From Planococcus sp. ISL-109 (GTDB taxonomy: Bacteria; Bacillota; Bacilli; Bacillales_A; Planococcaceae): a stretch of 64,000 nucleotides of DNA. This document shows positions 43,471 to 53,387 of the stretch, piece by piece. Where the stretch lies: positions 524,627 through 588,626 of the forward strand of contig NZ_JAGGPW010000004.1 of NCBI RefSeq assembly GCF_018613655.1, given 5' to 3'. The notes beneath the pieces are model-generated. The model ran no database searches. It saw only the letters and a list, made by a program, of their open reading frames with translations, and had not been told where the DNA came from. How positions within the stretch are numbered: the first letter of the stretch is position 1; each line of letters begins with the position of its first letter. A program made the position numbers and the translations under genes.

Positions 43471-44229
43471 TTGTTGGCATCATTCAGTTTGGAAGGTAAA
43501 ACCGCAATCGTCACCGGTGGCGGCAAAGGCATCGGGCGGGCAATTGCGCTCGCGCTCGGTGAAGCGGGAGCGAACGTCATGCTCGTCGCGAGAACACAAG
43601 ACGATTTAGAAAGCGTGCAACAAGAAATGCAAGCTGAGCGCACGGCTTATGCAGTCACTGATGTGACGCAGCGCGCGGCTATTCAATCAGCTGTCCGACA
43701 GACAATCGAGCGCTTTGGAGGCGTTGATATTCTCGTCAATAATGCGGGTATGAATATCCGTTCGAAACTGGACGAGGCGACCGACAGCGAATGGCAAAAA
43801 ATCATGGATACGAACGCCCAAAGTGTATTCATGTTTTCACAGGAAGCTGCGAAGCATATGAATAAAGGCGCTTCCATCATCAATGTCAGTTCCGTCGGGG
43901 GAGAGCGTGCGCTCAAAACCGGTGTCATTTATGCTGCCTCTAAAGCTGCTATTATTCAAATGACAAAAGTGATGGCGATGGAATGGGGGCCAAGAGGCAT
44001 CCGTGTCAATGCAGTCGGCCCGTGGTATTTCCGCACGCCGCTCACCGAAGGCATCTTGTCGGATCAGGCTTATTTGGACTCGGTTTTAGCGGTGACGCCG
44101 CTGAAGCGCGTCGGCGAATTGCCGGAAGTGGCATCTCCAGTCGTCTTTCTAGCTTCCGATGCGGCAGGATATATCACCGGCCAGACATTATTCATCGACG
44201 GCGGCATGTCGATCCACGGATTTTCCTGA
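43471..44229 (+). CDS. Short-chain dehydrogenase/reductase (FabG-like)
   Basis: A 252-residue classical SDR with the cofactor motif TGGGKGIG near residue 15, NNAG at ~90-93, catalytic Ser in INVSS (~140), and Tyr154/Lys158 in YAASK. The substrate cannot be told from sequence; it resembles gluconate 5-dehydrogenase/3-oxoacyl reductase relatives. It starts at TTG 43471 with an excellent AAAGGAGG (43455-43462) 8 bases upstream. It stands alone between ypwA and the dynA gene, with its own terminator. Confidence 0.88.
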   Translation: MLASFSLEGKTAIVTGGGKGIGRAIALALGEAGANVMLVARTQDDLESVQQEMQAERTAYAVTDVTQRAAIQSAVRQTIERFGGVDILVNNAGMNIRSKLDEATDSEWQKIMDTNAQSVFMFSQEAAKHMNKGASIINVSSVGGERALKTGVIYAASKAAIIQMTKVMAMEWGPRGIRVNAVGPWYFRTPLTEGILSDQAYLDSVLAVTPLKRVGELPEVASPVVFLASDAAGYITGQTLFIDGGMSIHGFS

Positions 44230-44232
44230 GTA

Positions 44233-44263
44233 AACATCCTTCCAGAAATGGGAGGATGTTTTT
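44233..44263 (+). terminator. Terminator after the SDR gene
   Basis: AACATCCTTCC (44233-44243) and GGGAGGATGTT (44250-44260) with one T-G pair, followed by T residues. Confidence 0.87.
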
Positions 44264-44319
44264 CGTTACGCATAAAAGATGATATGATGAATAGAAGTAA
44301 CGGTGAAGGGGATATACAT

Positions 44320-47300
44320 ATGACATCGACAGACCACAAACAGGAATTAATCGAAACGGGACATCTTTACCGGATTTTTCAAAGCAACGAAGATACCGAG
44401 CGCGAGGAAAAGGCGAAATTATTCGCCCGGAAAATATTGAAAGATCAGTTTATCATCGGTTTTGCGGGCCATTTTTCTTCCGGCAAATCATCGATGATCA
44501 ACGCGTTGACTGGGGAGACTTTGCTTCCGTCTAGCCCGATCCCGACCAGCGCGAACATCGTCAATGTCCATAAAGCGGATAAAGACTATGCGATTGTCAA
44601 CCGCAGGGGAGACCGGCCGGTGTATTTTCCGGAAAACTACGATTTCCAAGCAGTCAAGGATTTCTGCAAAAGCGGGGACGTTACGCAAATCGACATCGGC
44701 CATGAAACCTCTGTCTTGCCGGAAGGCATCACCGTCATGGATACGCCAGGGGTCGACTCGACCGACGACGCCCACCGCGTGTCGACGGAATCGGCTTTAC
44801 ACGTGGCGGACATGGTGTTTTACGTCATGGACTACAACCACGTCCAATCTGAACTGAATTTCAATTTCACACGCGAGCTGCAGAAATACACCGAGTTGTA
44901 TTTGATCGTTAACCAAATCGACAAGCACCAGGAAAGCGAAATGACGTTCGATGCGTTCCGGCAGTCCGTCGCCGATAGTTTTGCGGCATGGGGCGTGGAA
45001 CCGAAAGGGATCTTTTTCACCTCGCTGAAAGTGCATGATTTTCCCGGCAACGAGTTCACAAAAGTGAAAGAGCTTGTGTCGTCGGTTATGGATAATTGGC
45101 AAGGGCATATTGGCGAAGCGTCTGCATCTGCACTTCACCAATTGAAAGATGAGCATATCCGCTTTTTGGAAGACGAAAAAGCGGAGCGGCTCGAGGCTTT
45201 CTCCAACGTGCTGTCTGAAGAGGAATGGGACGCGCGGGAAGATTTAAAGAAAGACCACGAACTCATCAAACGCCGCAGTTCTGTCCAGGATTACGCCAAT
45301 TGGCGGCTGAATTTCGAGAAAAAACGCAAAGAGCTTCTGGAAAATGCCAATATCATGCCTTACGAAGTGCGCGATGCGCTGACTTCTTATTTGGAATCCC
45401 GCCAGTCGGGCTTTAAAGTCGGCTTAATGTTCAGTGGCAAGAAAACGGAAGAACAGCGCCAAGTGCGCAAAGAGGATCTGCAGGACAAGCTGTCGAAAAC
45501 GATCGACTCGCAAATGACCGGCCACTTGAAGAAATTGATGAAAACATCACTGCGGGAAGCTGGTTTGTTAACCGATACCGAATCGCTTCGAATCGACAAT
45601 ATGGATTTTGAGCTGCCGTTCTCGATTGTCGAAGAAACTGTTCCGGCAATGACAGCGATGACCGCAGATACGGTGCTGAATGTCAGCAACAGTGTAACTT
45701 CGCAAGTTCAGCGCTGGCTGATCCAGGAAACCGATCCGTGGAAAGCCCAGCAACAAGAGGGCTTTGAGGGCTTGCCGGACGACACGGGCGTGGAGATCGA
45801 CATGAAATCCGAATCGCTTGAACAAAAAGTGCTAGCGGTCCGGACGCTTGAAGAAATGGACATGGCGATTGAAAAAGTGAAGAAATCATTCACTGCCATT
45901 TTGCCGAAGCAACGGGAAGCTGCCGAACAGCAAGTGACGGACTGGCAGCAAATGTTCCACATCTCTAAGGAGGACATGACCGAATTTACGCCGTCGATGC
46001 TCGAAACCGCAACGGAAGAAGAGTGGAATGAAGGAGAAAGGTCGCCGAAAAACGAACTCGCGTCCTTTGATGAAAATGCTGTCCTCCAGCGCGTCCAACA
46101 AACGGCGCAGATTTTAGAGCCGGTCCGCGGATTCTCGGAAACCGTCCAATATTTGCGGCGCAAAGCTCAGCGTTTGGAAGGCCAGGAATTCACCATTGCC
46201 TTATTCGGCGCATTTAGTGCCGGAAAATCGTCGTTTTCGAATGCGTTGATGGGCGAGTCTGTGCTTCCGGTATCCCCGAACCCGACGACGGCGACGATCA
46301 ACCGCATCCGCCCGGTCACGAATGAGCATCCGCACGAAACAGCGGATGTGCGTTTGAAAACAGCAGCGGCGATGACAGAGGACGTTAAAAATTCATTTGC
46401 GGTATTCGGCATGGTTGCCGAAACGCTTGATGAAGCTTTTGTGAAAACAAACGCACTACCGGAAGACGCCACTACCGAACAGCAAATCCACAAATCGTTC
46501 CTGTTGGCTTTCAAACGGGGCTATGAATCATATTCCGGCCAGCTCGGCGAAACATTGCGCGTTAACCGCGAGGAATTCGGCCAATACGTCGCCAACGAAG
46601 AGCGCAGCTGCTTTGTCGAAGAAATCGACTTTTACTTCGACTGCGAATTGACGAGAAGCGGCGTAACTTTAGTCGATACGCCGGGAGCGGATTCGATTAA
46701 TGCGCGCCATACGAACGTCGCGTTCGAGTACATCCGAAATGCCGACGCGGTCCTGTTCATCACTTACTACAACCACGCCTTTGCGCGTGCTGACCGCGAA
46801 TTTTTGATTCAGCTCGGACGGGTCAAAGATGCGTTTGAAATGGACAAAATGTTCTTTGTCGTCAACGCCATCGACCTCGCCAATAACGAAGAAGAAAAAC
46901 AAGACGTCATCGATTACGTCGGCAACGAATTGCAGCGCTTCGGCATCCGCTTCCCGCGCCTGTTCGGCGTTTCGAGCCTGCTCGCCCTAAAAGACCGTGA
47001 AGTTTCAGGGATGCCTCTATTTGAAGAGAATTTCCAGCATTTCCTCAAGGAAGAACTGAAAGGCATGGCGGTGCAGTCGCTGTCAGAAGAAGAGCAAAAG
47101 ACGGTAGATCGCTTCCGCAATCTGATCCATTCCACGGAGAAGAACTTGGAGCGCAAAGATGAGCGCCTCGCTGAACTGAAGCAATTGGAGCAGAAAGTGC
47201 GCAAACGCTATAGTGACACGATAGCGCCAGTCCTTGAGCGGGAAGCTTCCCAGGAACTGGGGGAATTGCTGTATTATGTGAAACAGCGTGTATTTTATCG

Positions 47301-47901
47301 CTTCAATGATTTCTTTAAAGAAGCTTTCAACCCATCCCTATTTTCCCGTGAATCTTCAAAACAAGCACTTGATACGGCGCTGCGTGATTTGCGCGATATG
47401 ACCGCGTTCGATTTCGGCCAGGAGCTGCGGGTCACGAACTTGCGCCTGACGCGCTTTGTCGAAAAGAAATTGACGGAGCGTTTTAAAGACGATGCCGCGA
47501 ACTTGAAGGAATGGAATGCTGAGTTTTCGTTCCTGCCGTATGAAGTCGAAGAAACAGAGCCGATCGAAGTCGGGGAACCATTTGACGGGGCGGATTATTC
47601 ATCGGCCAAATCGTATTACAAAAACAATAAGAGCTTTTTTGAGAAAAATGAAAAAGAATCGATGCGGGATGCTTTGCAAGCGATGATGGAGCCGGACGCA
47701 TCGGTGTATTTGGAAAAAGCAAAAACCTCGCTCGAAGACTGGGCGGTTTTCTGGATCGAACAAGAAGCGGAAGGGCTCAGGCAGCATCTGTTGCGCCAGG
47801 CGATGGAGCAAATCGAATCCGAACGCAGTTTGCTTCAGCAAAGTGAGATTTTGGCACAATGGAAGCAATTGCATGATAAGTTGACGGAAGGCAGGGGATG
47901 A
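44320..47901 (+). CDS. dynA: Two-headed bacterial dynamin DynA (YpbR)
   Basis: DynA is a membrane-remodelling GTPase that tethers and fuses membranes and aids recovery from membrane damage and phage attack in B. subtilis. The 1193-residue protein is a tandem fusion: the first GTPase has P-loop GHFSSGKSS at 50-58 and DTPGVDS; the second has GAFSAGKSS at 630-638 and DTPGADS. Each head is followed by long helical stalk regions; the AFNPSLFSRESSK region may form the membrane paddle. GAAGGGG (44305-44311) sets ATG 44320. sseA-like rhodanese starts one base after the stop. Confidence 0.93.
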   Translation: MTSTDHKQELIETGHLYRIFQSNEDTEREEKAKLFARKILKDQFIIGFAGHFSSGKSSMINALTGETLLPSSPIPTSANIVNVHKADKDYAIVNRRGDRPVYFPENYDFQAVKDFCKSGDVTQIDIGHETSVLPEGITVMDTPGVDSTDDAHRVSTESALHVADMVFYVMDYNHVQSELNFNFTRELQKYTELYLIVNQIDKHQESEMTFDAFRQSVADSFAAWGVEPKGIFFTSLKVHDFPGNEFTKVKELVSSVMDNWQGHIGEASASALHQLKDEHIRFLEDEKAERLEAFSNVLSEEEWDAREDLKKDHELIKRRSSVQDYANWRLNFEKKRKELLENANIMPYEVRDALTSYLESRQSGFKVGLMFSGKKTEEQRQVRKEDLQDKLSKTIDSQMTGHLKKLMKTSLREAGLLTDTESLRIDNMDFELPFSIVEETVPAMTAMTADTVLNVSNSVTSQVQRWLIQETDPWKAQQQEGFEGLPDDTGVEIDMKSESLEQKVLAVRTLEEMDMAIEKVKKSFTAILPKQREAAEQQVTDWQQMFHISKEDMTEFTPSMLETATEEEWNEGERSPKNELASFDENAVLQRVQQTAQILEPVRGFSETVQYLRRKAQRLEGQEFTIALFGAFSAGKSSFSNALMGESVLPVSPNPTTATINRIRPVTNEHPHETADVRLKTAAAMTEDVKNSFAVFGMVAETLDEAFVKTNALPEDATTEQQIHKSFLLAFKRGYESYSGQLGETLRVNREEFGQYVANEERSCFVEEIDFYFDCELTRSGVTLVDTPGADSINARHTNVAFEYIRNADAVLFITYYNHAFARADREFLIQLGRVKDAFEMDKMFFVVNAIDLANNEEEKQDVIDYVGNELQRFGIRFPRLFGVSSLLALKDREVSGMPLFEENFQHFLKEELKGMAVQSLSEEEQKTVDRFRNLIHSTEKNLERKDERLAELKQLEQKVRKRYSDTIAPVLEREASQELGELLYYVKQRVFYRFNDFFKEAFNPSLFSRESSKQALDTALRDLRDMTAFDFGQELRVTNLRLTRFVEKKLTERFKDDAANLKEWNAEFSFLPYEVEETEPIEVGEPFDGADYSSAKSYYKNNKSFFEKNEKESMRDALQAMMEPDASVYLEKAKTSLEDWAVFWIEQEAEGLRQHLLRQAMEQIESERSLLQQSEILAQWKQLHDKLTEGRG

Positions 47902-47902
47902 A

Positions 47903-48835
47903 ATGACTGTTTTTATTGAAACAATAGATACAGAAAATTATCGTTGGATCGACGCCCGTTTTGATTTGAAAGATCCGAACTGGGGAAGTGAATGCTTTTC
48001 AAAGGAGCATATCAGGGGAGCAGTCCACTGGGATTTGGAGCAGCATTTATCTGACATGTCGTCAGCTAATGGCCGCCATCCGATGCCGGGCAAAGAGCAG
48101 CTGACTGAGCTGTTTCAACGGGCTGGCCTGGAGTTGACCGATTCCATCGTCGTCTATGACCAGGGCGGCTCGCCTTATGCGGCCCGCGCCTGGTGGTTGC
48201 TGCACTATGCCGGCTTTAAGCAGGTGTATATCAGCCGCATCGGCTTTGATGCATTAAAGCAGCAAGGGATTGCTTTATCAACAGAACCTGACGTTTATCC
48301 GCGGACGGAAATACAACCGCAGTTCAACGATCAGCTGCTCGCCGAACGCCAAGACGTCAAACACATCGTCGACGGCAAAGACTTAGGCGTCTTGCTCGAT
48401 GCCCGTTCAGCGGAGCGCTATGCCGGTACGAATGAGCCGATCGATGCAGTGGCTGGACGCATTCCGGGCGCCCGCAATTACGACTGGGCACAGCTCGTAC
48501 GCGGAGGCAGTTTCCGGACTGATGTTAGTTTCGGCACATTGCTCGACCCGAAAGAACCGGCAGTCGTTTATTGCGGAAGCGGCGTCACCGCGGCAGCGCT
48601 TTATGCCGCACTGGCTGACAAGCAATACGCCAATATCAAACTTTATGTCGGCAGCTATTCCGACTGGATTACCGATGAAGACAATGTTGTCGAAATTGAC
48701 CGCGATGAACATCCGGAAGCAGCAGATGATCAGACAAAAGCGGTGTTGGCGAAACTGATCGAAGAAGGCTATAGCGGTGAGATGTTGATGAAGAAATTCG
48801 AGTTTGAAAAATCGTTATTGAACGAAAAAAAATAA
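47903..48835 (+). CDS. Two-domain sulfurtransferase (rhodanese)
   Basis: A 310-residue protein of two rhodanese domains; the N-terminal one (residues 1-~135) lacks an active cysteine, while the C-terminal one has the persulfide-forming Cys224 in VVYCGSGVTA. It should move sulfane sulfur from thiosulfate or 3-mercaptopyruvate to acceptors; the CGSGVT loop is compatible with either and does not decide between them. It starts one base after dynA, so it is cotranscribed with it, an odd functional pairing. Confidence 0.9.
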   Translation: MTVFIETIDTENYRWIDARFDLKDPNWGSECFSKEHIRGAVHWDLEQHLSDMSSANGRHPMPGKEQLTELFQRAGLELTDSIVVYDQGGSPYAARAWWLLHYAGFKQVYISRIGFDALKQQGIALSTEPDVYPRTEIQPQFNDQLLAERQDVKHIVDGKDLGVLLDARSAERYAGTNEPIDAVAGRIPGARNYDWAQLVRGGSFRTDVSFGTLLDPKEPAVVYCGSGVTAAALYAALADKQYANIKLYVGSYSDWITDEDNVVEIDRDEHPEAADDQTKAVLAKLIEEGYSGEMLMKKFEFEKSLLNEKK

Positions 48836-48836
48836 T

Positions 48837-48871
48837 AAAAGGGCATTGCTTGGAAAAGCAATGCCCTTTTA
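48837..48871. terminator. Bidirectional terminator between convergent genes
   Basis: GGGCATTGCTT (48841-48851) and AAGCAATGCCC (48856-48866) around a GGAA loop, with A and T runs on both sides; serves the rhodanese gene and the minus-strand CNNM-type gene. Confidence 0.93.
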
Positions 48872-50185
48872 TTATGTGTTGATTGTCTTGTTAAGTTGAA
48901 CCGTGATGATTTGGTGGTTTTCCATTTCCCGCACGATAAACCGGAAATCAGGCAAGTCGATGGTGCCGCCTTCGCTGATATCGGTGTCCATCATCTGTAC
49001 CCAGCCGCCGATCGTATCAATGTCTTCACTTTCCGCAAAGCTGATCGGGAAGCGGGCTTCTAGTTCTGACAATAACACGCGGCCGTTGACGAGGAAGTTA
49101 TGGTGATCCAAGCGCTTGATGTCGTCGGATTCGTCATGGTCGAATTCATCGCGAATTTCCCCGACGATTTCTTCGAGAATATCTTCCATCGTAATGACGC
49201 CGGCAGTCCCACCGTATTCATCGACAACAATCGCCATGTGGACGTGCTGGCTTTGCATGCGCAACAGCACATCCTGTATAGGCGCTAGGTCATGGAGGAA
49301 CGGCAAGTCATGAATCGTCAAACTTTTCGCCAAATCGCGCGTCGTCGTGTAACTTGTGAGCAGTTCCTTGATGTTGACGAAGCCGATGATGGCATCTTTA
49401 TCGCCATTCTCTGTGACGGGATAGCGTGTATATTGATGTTCTTCAATAATTTCCATCAGTTCCGCATGATCCATTTCGAGTGAAATGGTGATCATTTGTG
49501 TTCGTGGCAGCATGATGTCTTTTGCTTGCCGCTCGTCGAAAGAAAAAATGTTCTGCATATAGGCCAGTTCGTTCTGGTTGATTTCACCGCTTTGATAGCT
49601 TTCATGCATTAACAGCTTTAAATCTTCTTCGGAGTGGCCGTATTCAGGCTGTGTGGAACGAACTCCGAACAGCCGTAGTATCGCTCGGGCACAAACATTC
49701 ATCAGCCATAAGACAGGTGCGAAAATACGGCCTGATAAATACAATGGTGGAGCTAAACGGAACGCCGCACGTTCTGCATACTGCGCGGCAAGCGCTTTTG
49801 GCGCTAGTTCACCGATAATGGCACGGATTAAAAAGATCAGTGCAAATACAGCGATATAGGCGATGGGCGCTGATAATTCTTGTCCGAAATTACCGGTGAT
49901 CGCTCGTACACTGGGCAATTCAGCGAAACGCTTGGATAGCCAGCCAAGGCCGATTGCCGTGGCTGCAATGCCGAAGCGGGCTACGGATAAATAATAATCC
50001 AGGTTATTGCTGATTTTTCCGAGCCACTTTGCATTTCGTTGGCCTTCTGAAAGGGCTTGTTCGATACGTGACAAGCGAACACGGATAATCGAGAATTCCG
50101 CTCCGACAAAAAAAGCGGTCAAAAATAAAAGAATGCTTGCTAATGAAACATATAGATAAAATATACTGTCCAATTCGTCCCCCAT
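48872..50185 (-). CDS. CNNM/CorC-type membrane protein (HlyC/CorC family)
   Basis: A 437-residue membrane protein with a DUF21/CNNM domain of about four helices (residues ~5-190), two CBS domains (~205-330; [13 protein letters not shown] and [25 protein letters not shown]) and a C-terminal CorC_HlyC domain. Such proteins are linked to magnesium export and resistance; the older 'hemolysin' name is misleading. AGGTGA lies 11 bases before the ATG. Monocistronic on the minus strand. Confidence 0.9.
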   Translation of the reverse strand: MGDELDSIFYLYVSLASILLFLTAFFVGAEFSIIRVRLSRIEQALSEGQRNAKWLGKISNNLDYYLSVARFGIAATAIGLGWLSKRFAELPSVRAITGNFGQELSAPIAYIAVFALIFLIRAIIGELAPKALAAQYAERAAFRLAPPLYLSGRIFAPVLWLMNVCARAILRLFGVRSTQPEYGHSEEDLKLLMHESYQSGEINQNELAYMQNIFSFDERQAKDIMLPRTQMITISLEMDHAELMEIIEEHQYTRYPVTENGDKDAIIGFVNIKELLTSYTTTRDLAKSLTIHDLPFLHDLAPIQDVLLRMQSQHVHMAIVVDEYGGTAGVITMEDILEEIVGEIRDEFDHDESDDIKRLDHHNFLVNGRVLLSELEARFPISFAESEDIDTIGGWVQMMDTDISEGGTIDLPDFRFIVREMENHQIITVQLNKTINT

Positions 50186-50350
50186 ATCCGGGAGCTCACC
50201 TCAGCTTTCTAAAGTTGTGCATAGTATATCATAAATGGCCATCGATGTATCTGTGCGGCAAATGAGAAAAAATGCCTGTTTGCAACCAAACTTATTGAAT
50301 GAGCTGCAGAATAAATCTATGATGAACTAAGAGAAAAGGAGTGGAAGTAG

Positions 50351-51931
50351 ATGAAAGTGCTTTGGTATGGTGGACAGATTTACACAATGGACACAGAAGG
50401 CGAGACGGTCGAAGCAGTTCTTGTCTCTGGTGATCGCATAGAAAAAACAGGAACAGTAGAGGAGCTTATGCCTCTTTGCGATAAAGCAATAGATTTACAC
50501 GGGCGCACGATGTATCCGGGCTTTGTCGACAGCCACCTGCATTTGATCCAGCATGGTGAAAAGCTGATGCGCAGCGATTTGTCGAAAATCACCAGTTCGG
50601 AAGAAATGAAGCAGCAGCTGATTCGCTCCACAGAAGGGATACAAGGAGACGAGTGGTTTATCGGAGAAGGCTGGAATGAGAACAACTTCCCGGACCGGAA
50701 AATTTTCCACCTCAGTGAACTAGATGCCATCAGCCAGTCACCGATGATGTTGAAGCGGGTATGCCGGCATGCCATACTGACCAATTCAAGAGCCCTCGAA
50801 CTCGCCGGCATCACGAAAGATACAGAAGATCCGGAAGGGGGACTCATCGTGCGCGATGCGAACGGCGAGCCGACGGGATATTTGCTCGATGCGGCACAAG
50901 ACCTCGTGGCAAACGTCATACCGGAAGTGACCGTCGAGTATTTGACGAAGGCACTCAAGACCTCGGTCGACGATTTGCTCAAACTCGGGCTGACGGGCGC
51001 GCATACGGAGGACATGGGTTATTACGGCCATTACTCGAGACCGTTGCAAGCTTTCCATAACGTCATCGGGGAACAGTTGAAATTCCGCGCCCACCTACTG
51101 CTCGCGCATGTCGCCTTTGAAGAAATGATGGAACAGGCGGAGTATTTGGAGCCGTTTATCGAACCGGGCCCGATGAAGCTATTTGCAGACGGCTCCATCG
51201 GCGGCAGAACCGCGTTGTTGAGCCGCCCTTATACAGACGATCCATCAACTAGCGGCGTGGCGATCCATTCTGATGACGAATTAAAGCGCCTCGTAGCTGT
51301 TGCAAGAAAACACGGAGAAGCGGTCGCCATTCATGTAATCGGCGATTTCGCGATGGAAAAGGCACTCGATGCCATTGAAACGCACCCGACACCAAAAGGT
51401 AAAAGAGACCGCCTCATCCATGCAATGGTGCTGAGAGAGGACTTACTCGAGCGCCTGACGCGTCTAGACGTCGCACTGGATCTGCAGCCAAGCTTTGTCA
51501 CATCCGACTTCCCGTGGGTGGTCGAACGCCTCGGTGAAGACCGTCTGGCATTGTCTTATGCGTGGAAGACGCTGTTAGACGCCGGCGTCATTTGTGCGGG
51601 AGGCTCGGATGCACCGATCGAGGAAGTGGACCCACGGCTAGGGCTATTTGCGGCAGTGGCACGGCGCAAGCCGGAAGACAAGCACGACGGCTATTTGCCG
51701 GAACAAAAGCTCAGCCGCTTTGAAGCGATCCGGCTCTATACATTCGGCTGCGCCGAGGCGATTTGCATGGAACACCGCCGCGGGTTGATCCGTGAAGGGT
51801 TCGATGCGGACTTCACCATTTTCGACCGTGATTTGTTCGCAGGTCCTGAAGAGCAATTGCTCGAAGCCAATGTCACCATGACGGTCGTCGCAGGCGAAGT
51901 CATGTACGAGAAAAATGGTGTGGAGGTGTAG
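50351..51931 (+). CDS. Amidohydrolase family protein (YtcJ-like)
   Basis: A 526-residue metal-dependent hydrolase of the amidohydrolase 3 group. The metal-binding pair DSHLHLIQHG is at ~60-69, followed by ADGSIGGRTALL, AIHVIGDFAMEKALD and the final Asp in GGSDAPIEEVDP. The substrate is unknown; relatives act on exocyclic amides and formyl groups. AAAAGGAG precedes ATG 50351. The downstream SDR gene starts 2 bases after the stop, suggesting a joint catabolic or detoxification task. Confidence 0.88.
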   Translation: MKVLWYGGQIYTMDTEGETVEAVLVSGDRIEKTGTVEELMPLCDKAIDLHGRTMYPGFVDSHLHLIQHGEKLMRSDLSKITSSEEMKQQLIRSTEGIQGDEWFIGEGWNENNFPDRKIFHLSELDAISQSPMMLKRVCRHAILTNSRALELAGITKDTEDPEGGLIVRDANGEPTGYLLDAAQDLVANVIPEVTVEYLTKALKTSVDDLLKLGLTGAHTEDMGYYGHYSRPLQAFHNVIGEQLKFRAHLLLAHVAFEEMMEQAEYLEPFIEPGPMKLFADGSIGGRTALLSRPYTDDPSTSGVAIHSDDELKRLVAVARKHGEAVAIHVIGDFAMEKALDAIETHPTPKGKRDRLIHAMVLREDLLERLTRLDVALDLQPSFVTSDFPWVVERLGEDRLALSYAWKTLLDAGVICAGGSDAPIEEVDPRLGLFAAVARRKPEDKHDGYLPEQKLSRFEAIRLYTFGCAEAICMEHRRGLIREGFDADFTIFDRDLFAGPEEQLLEANVTMTVVAGEVMYEKNGVEV

Positions 51932-51933
51932 GC

Positions 51934-52656
51934 ATGGAAGCTTATGTGATTACAGGAGCATCAAAAGGCATCGGGCTTGCGCTCAGCAAGCAGTTGACAC
52001 AAGCTGGCCACCAGGTCATCGGCATCGCACGCTCAAAACCGGCGGATTGGACCGGACATGTCTTCATCACGCATAACCTGATCGACATGGACCGGATTTC
52101 AGGCATCATGGCGAGCGCAATAAATGAAATTCCGCAAGACGTAACGGCCATCACCCTAGTCAACAATGCCGGAACAATCGAACCGATCGGTTTTGCGGCA
52201 TCTGCTCAACCTGAAGAGCTCGCGGCCAGCATTAGCTTGAACTTGGTCGCTCCGATGGCGTTATCGGCTGCGTTTTTGCGTGAAACAAAACCGGGGCGTG
52301 CAAAGCGCCGGATCGTCAATATTTCGTCTGGCGCCGGCAGAAAGCACATCGCCGGATGGAGCGCGTATTGCACAGGAAAGGCCGGGCTCGACCATTATAC
52401 GGCTTGTGTGGATGCAGAATATCCGGACGTTAAAGCCGTCTCGGTCGCACCGGGCATCATCGATACGGCGATGCAGGAAACGATCCGCAACAGTGGGGAA
52501 GAAGACTTTCCACAGCTCGAGCATTTCCGCGATTATAAACGCAGCGGCAAACTGAGCAGTCCTGAAGAAACAGCGGCAGGCTTGATCGCTTTGATGCAGC
52601 GACCGGATTTCGAGGAGCTACCGGTAGTGCTCGATTTGCGGGAGTTGCCGCAGTGA
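51934..52656 (+). CDS. Short-chain reductase, benzil reductase/sepiapterin reductase-like
   Basis: A 240-residue SDR with TGASKGIG (residues 7-14), LVNNAG (~80), Ser in IVNISSGAG and Tyr/Lys in YCTGK (~150). The overall pattern matches the (S)-benzoin-forming benzil reductase (YueD) group of Bacillus, which reduces diketones with NADPH; the natural substrate is not known. It is tightly linked to the upstream amidohydrolase and to a 66-residue unknown gene downstream. Confidence 0.85.
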   Translation: MEAYVITGASKGIGLALSKQLTQAGHQVIGIARSKPADWTGHVFITHNLIDMDRISGIMASAINEIPQDVTAITLVNNAGTIEPIGFAASAQPEELAASISLNLVAPMALSAAFLRETKPGRAKRRIVNISSGAGRKHIAGWSAYCTGKAGLDHYTACVDAEYPDVKAVSVAPGIIDTAMQETIRNSGEEDFPQLEHFRDYKRSGKLSSPEETAAGLIALMQRPDFEELPVVLDLRELPQ

Positions 52657-52671
52657 AAAGGAGGGGATTCC

Positions 52672-52872
52672 ATGGCGACCAATCACGAGATGCTGTCGAA
52701 ATTACAGCAGGCAGGTGAATCGGGAGTAGACCTCTCGAGCCCGAAAGCGTTCGTTACCCATTTGCTCGGGTGCGGCGATATGGAAGCGGTTCTTTGGTTT
52801 TACAAACCGAACAGCGTCGAATTCGATTTTGACAAATACAAAAAACTCACAGCGCAAGTAACAGCGAATTAA
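52672..52872 (+). CDS. Small uncharacterised protein, 66 residues
   Basis: Not recognised. It is preceded by AAGGAGGGG, 15 bases after the SDR stop, so it looks translated and part of the amidohydrolase-SDR operon. The sequence has a helical N-terminal half, one Cys in LLGCGDMEAVLWFYK, and a Lys/Thr-rich end; no membrane segment or signal peptide. Confidence 0.7.
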   Translation: MATNHEMLSKLQQAGESGVDLSSPKAFVTHLLGCGDMEAVLWFYKPNSVEFDFDKYKKLTAQVTAN

Positions 52873-52962
52873 CCTGCAAAACATCCATTTCGGCGACAGG
52901 CGAAATGGGGGGGAAGGTGCGTTGGGATGATTTCAGTGCTCGCCGTCTTCGCGGAATAACTA

Positions 52963-52971
52963 TGCTATAGT
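52963..52971 (+). promoter_or_regulatory. Extended -10 promoter for the 85-residue membrane protein
   Basis: TGC followed by TATAGT, about 98 bases before the ATG at 53069, leaving a ~90-base leader with no ORF. No -35 match is clear. Confidence 0.45.
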
Positions 52972-53068
52972 AGCTACAAGGTAGTGTTTGCCGCTGAAGT
53001 AGGTGGCAAACGGCACGACAGTTTCGTCGATGGGACAGAACAATTTATTGCAAAGGGATGGAACCGAT

Positions 53069-53326
53069 ATGGATGTCTTGTTACTAGTGGCAATTATCGC
53101 AGCGGCGGTTTTTGTCGGAATCGCTTCAAAGAAATATTACGACAAGCCGTATATCGTCAATTTTGGAATTGCCGTTATGATGTTGCTGTTGGTCGTTCAA
53201 TCGATTTTGATGCAGCCCATCACGACGCTCGGCTATTTGGCGATTGTGGTCTGTTCGATTGCTTTCGTATTTCAGGCAGTCATCGGCTACCGCAACTGGA
53301 AGAGCCAAACGGCCACAAAAGCATAA
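53069..53326 (+). CDS. Small integral membrane protein, 85 residues
   Basis: Not recognised beyond being a conserved-looking membrane protein. Three hydrophobic segments (~2-18, ~27-46, ~50-70) and a charged C terminus. ATG 53069 has AAAGGGATGG upstream; the longer frames opening at 53003 and 52984 have no ribosome binding site and begin in the leader. It has its own promoter and terminator. Confidence 0.75.
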   Translation: MDVLLLVAIIAAAVFVGIASKKYYDKPYIVNFGIAVMMLLLVVQSILMQPITTLGYLAIVVCSIAFVFQAVIGYRNWKSQTATKA

Positions 53327-53328
53327 CC

Positions 53329-53368
53329 AAAAAAGCAGGCGAAGGAATTTCCTTCGCCTGCTTTTTTT
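53329..53368. terminator. Bidirectional terminator
   Basis: GCAGGCGAAGGAA (53335-53347) pairs with TTCCTTCGCCTGC (53349-53361), flanked by A6 and T7; it can serve both converging genes. Confidence 0.92.
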
Positions 53369-53387
53369 ATTGTGGAGAAAAGTCGCT

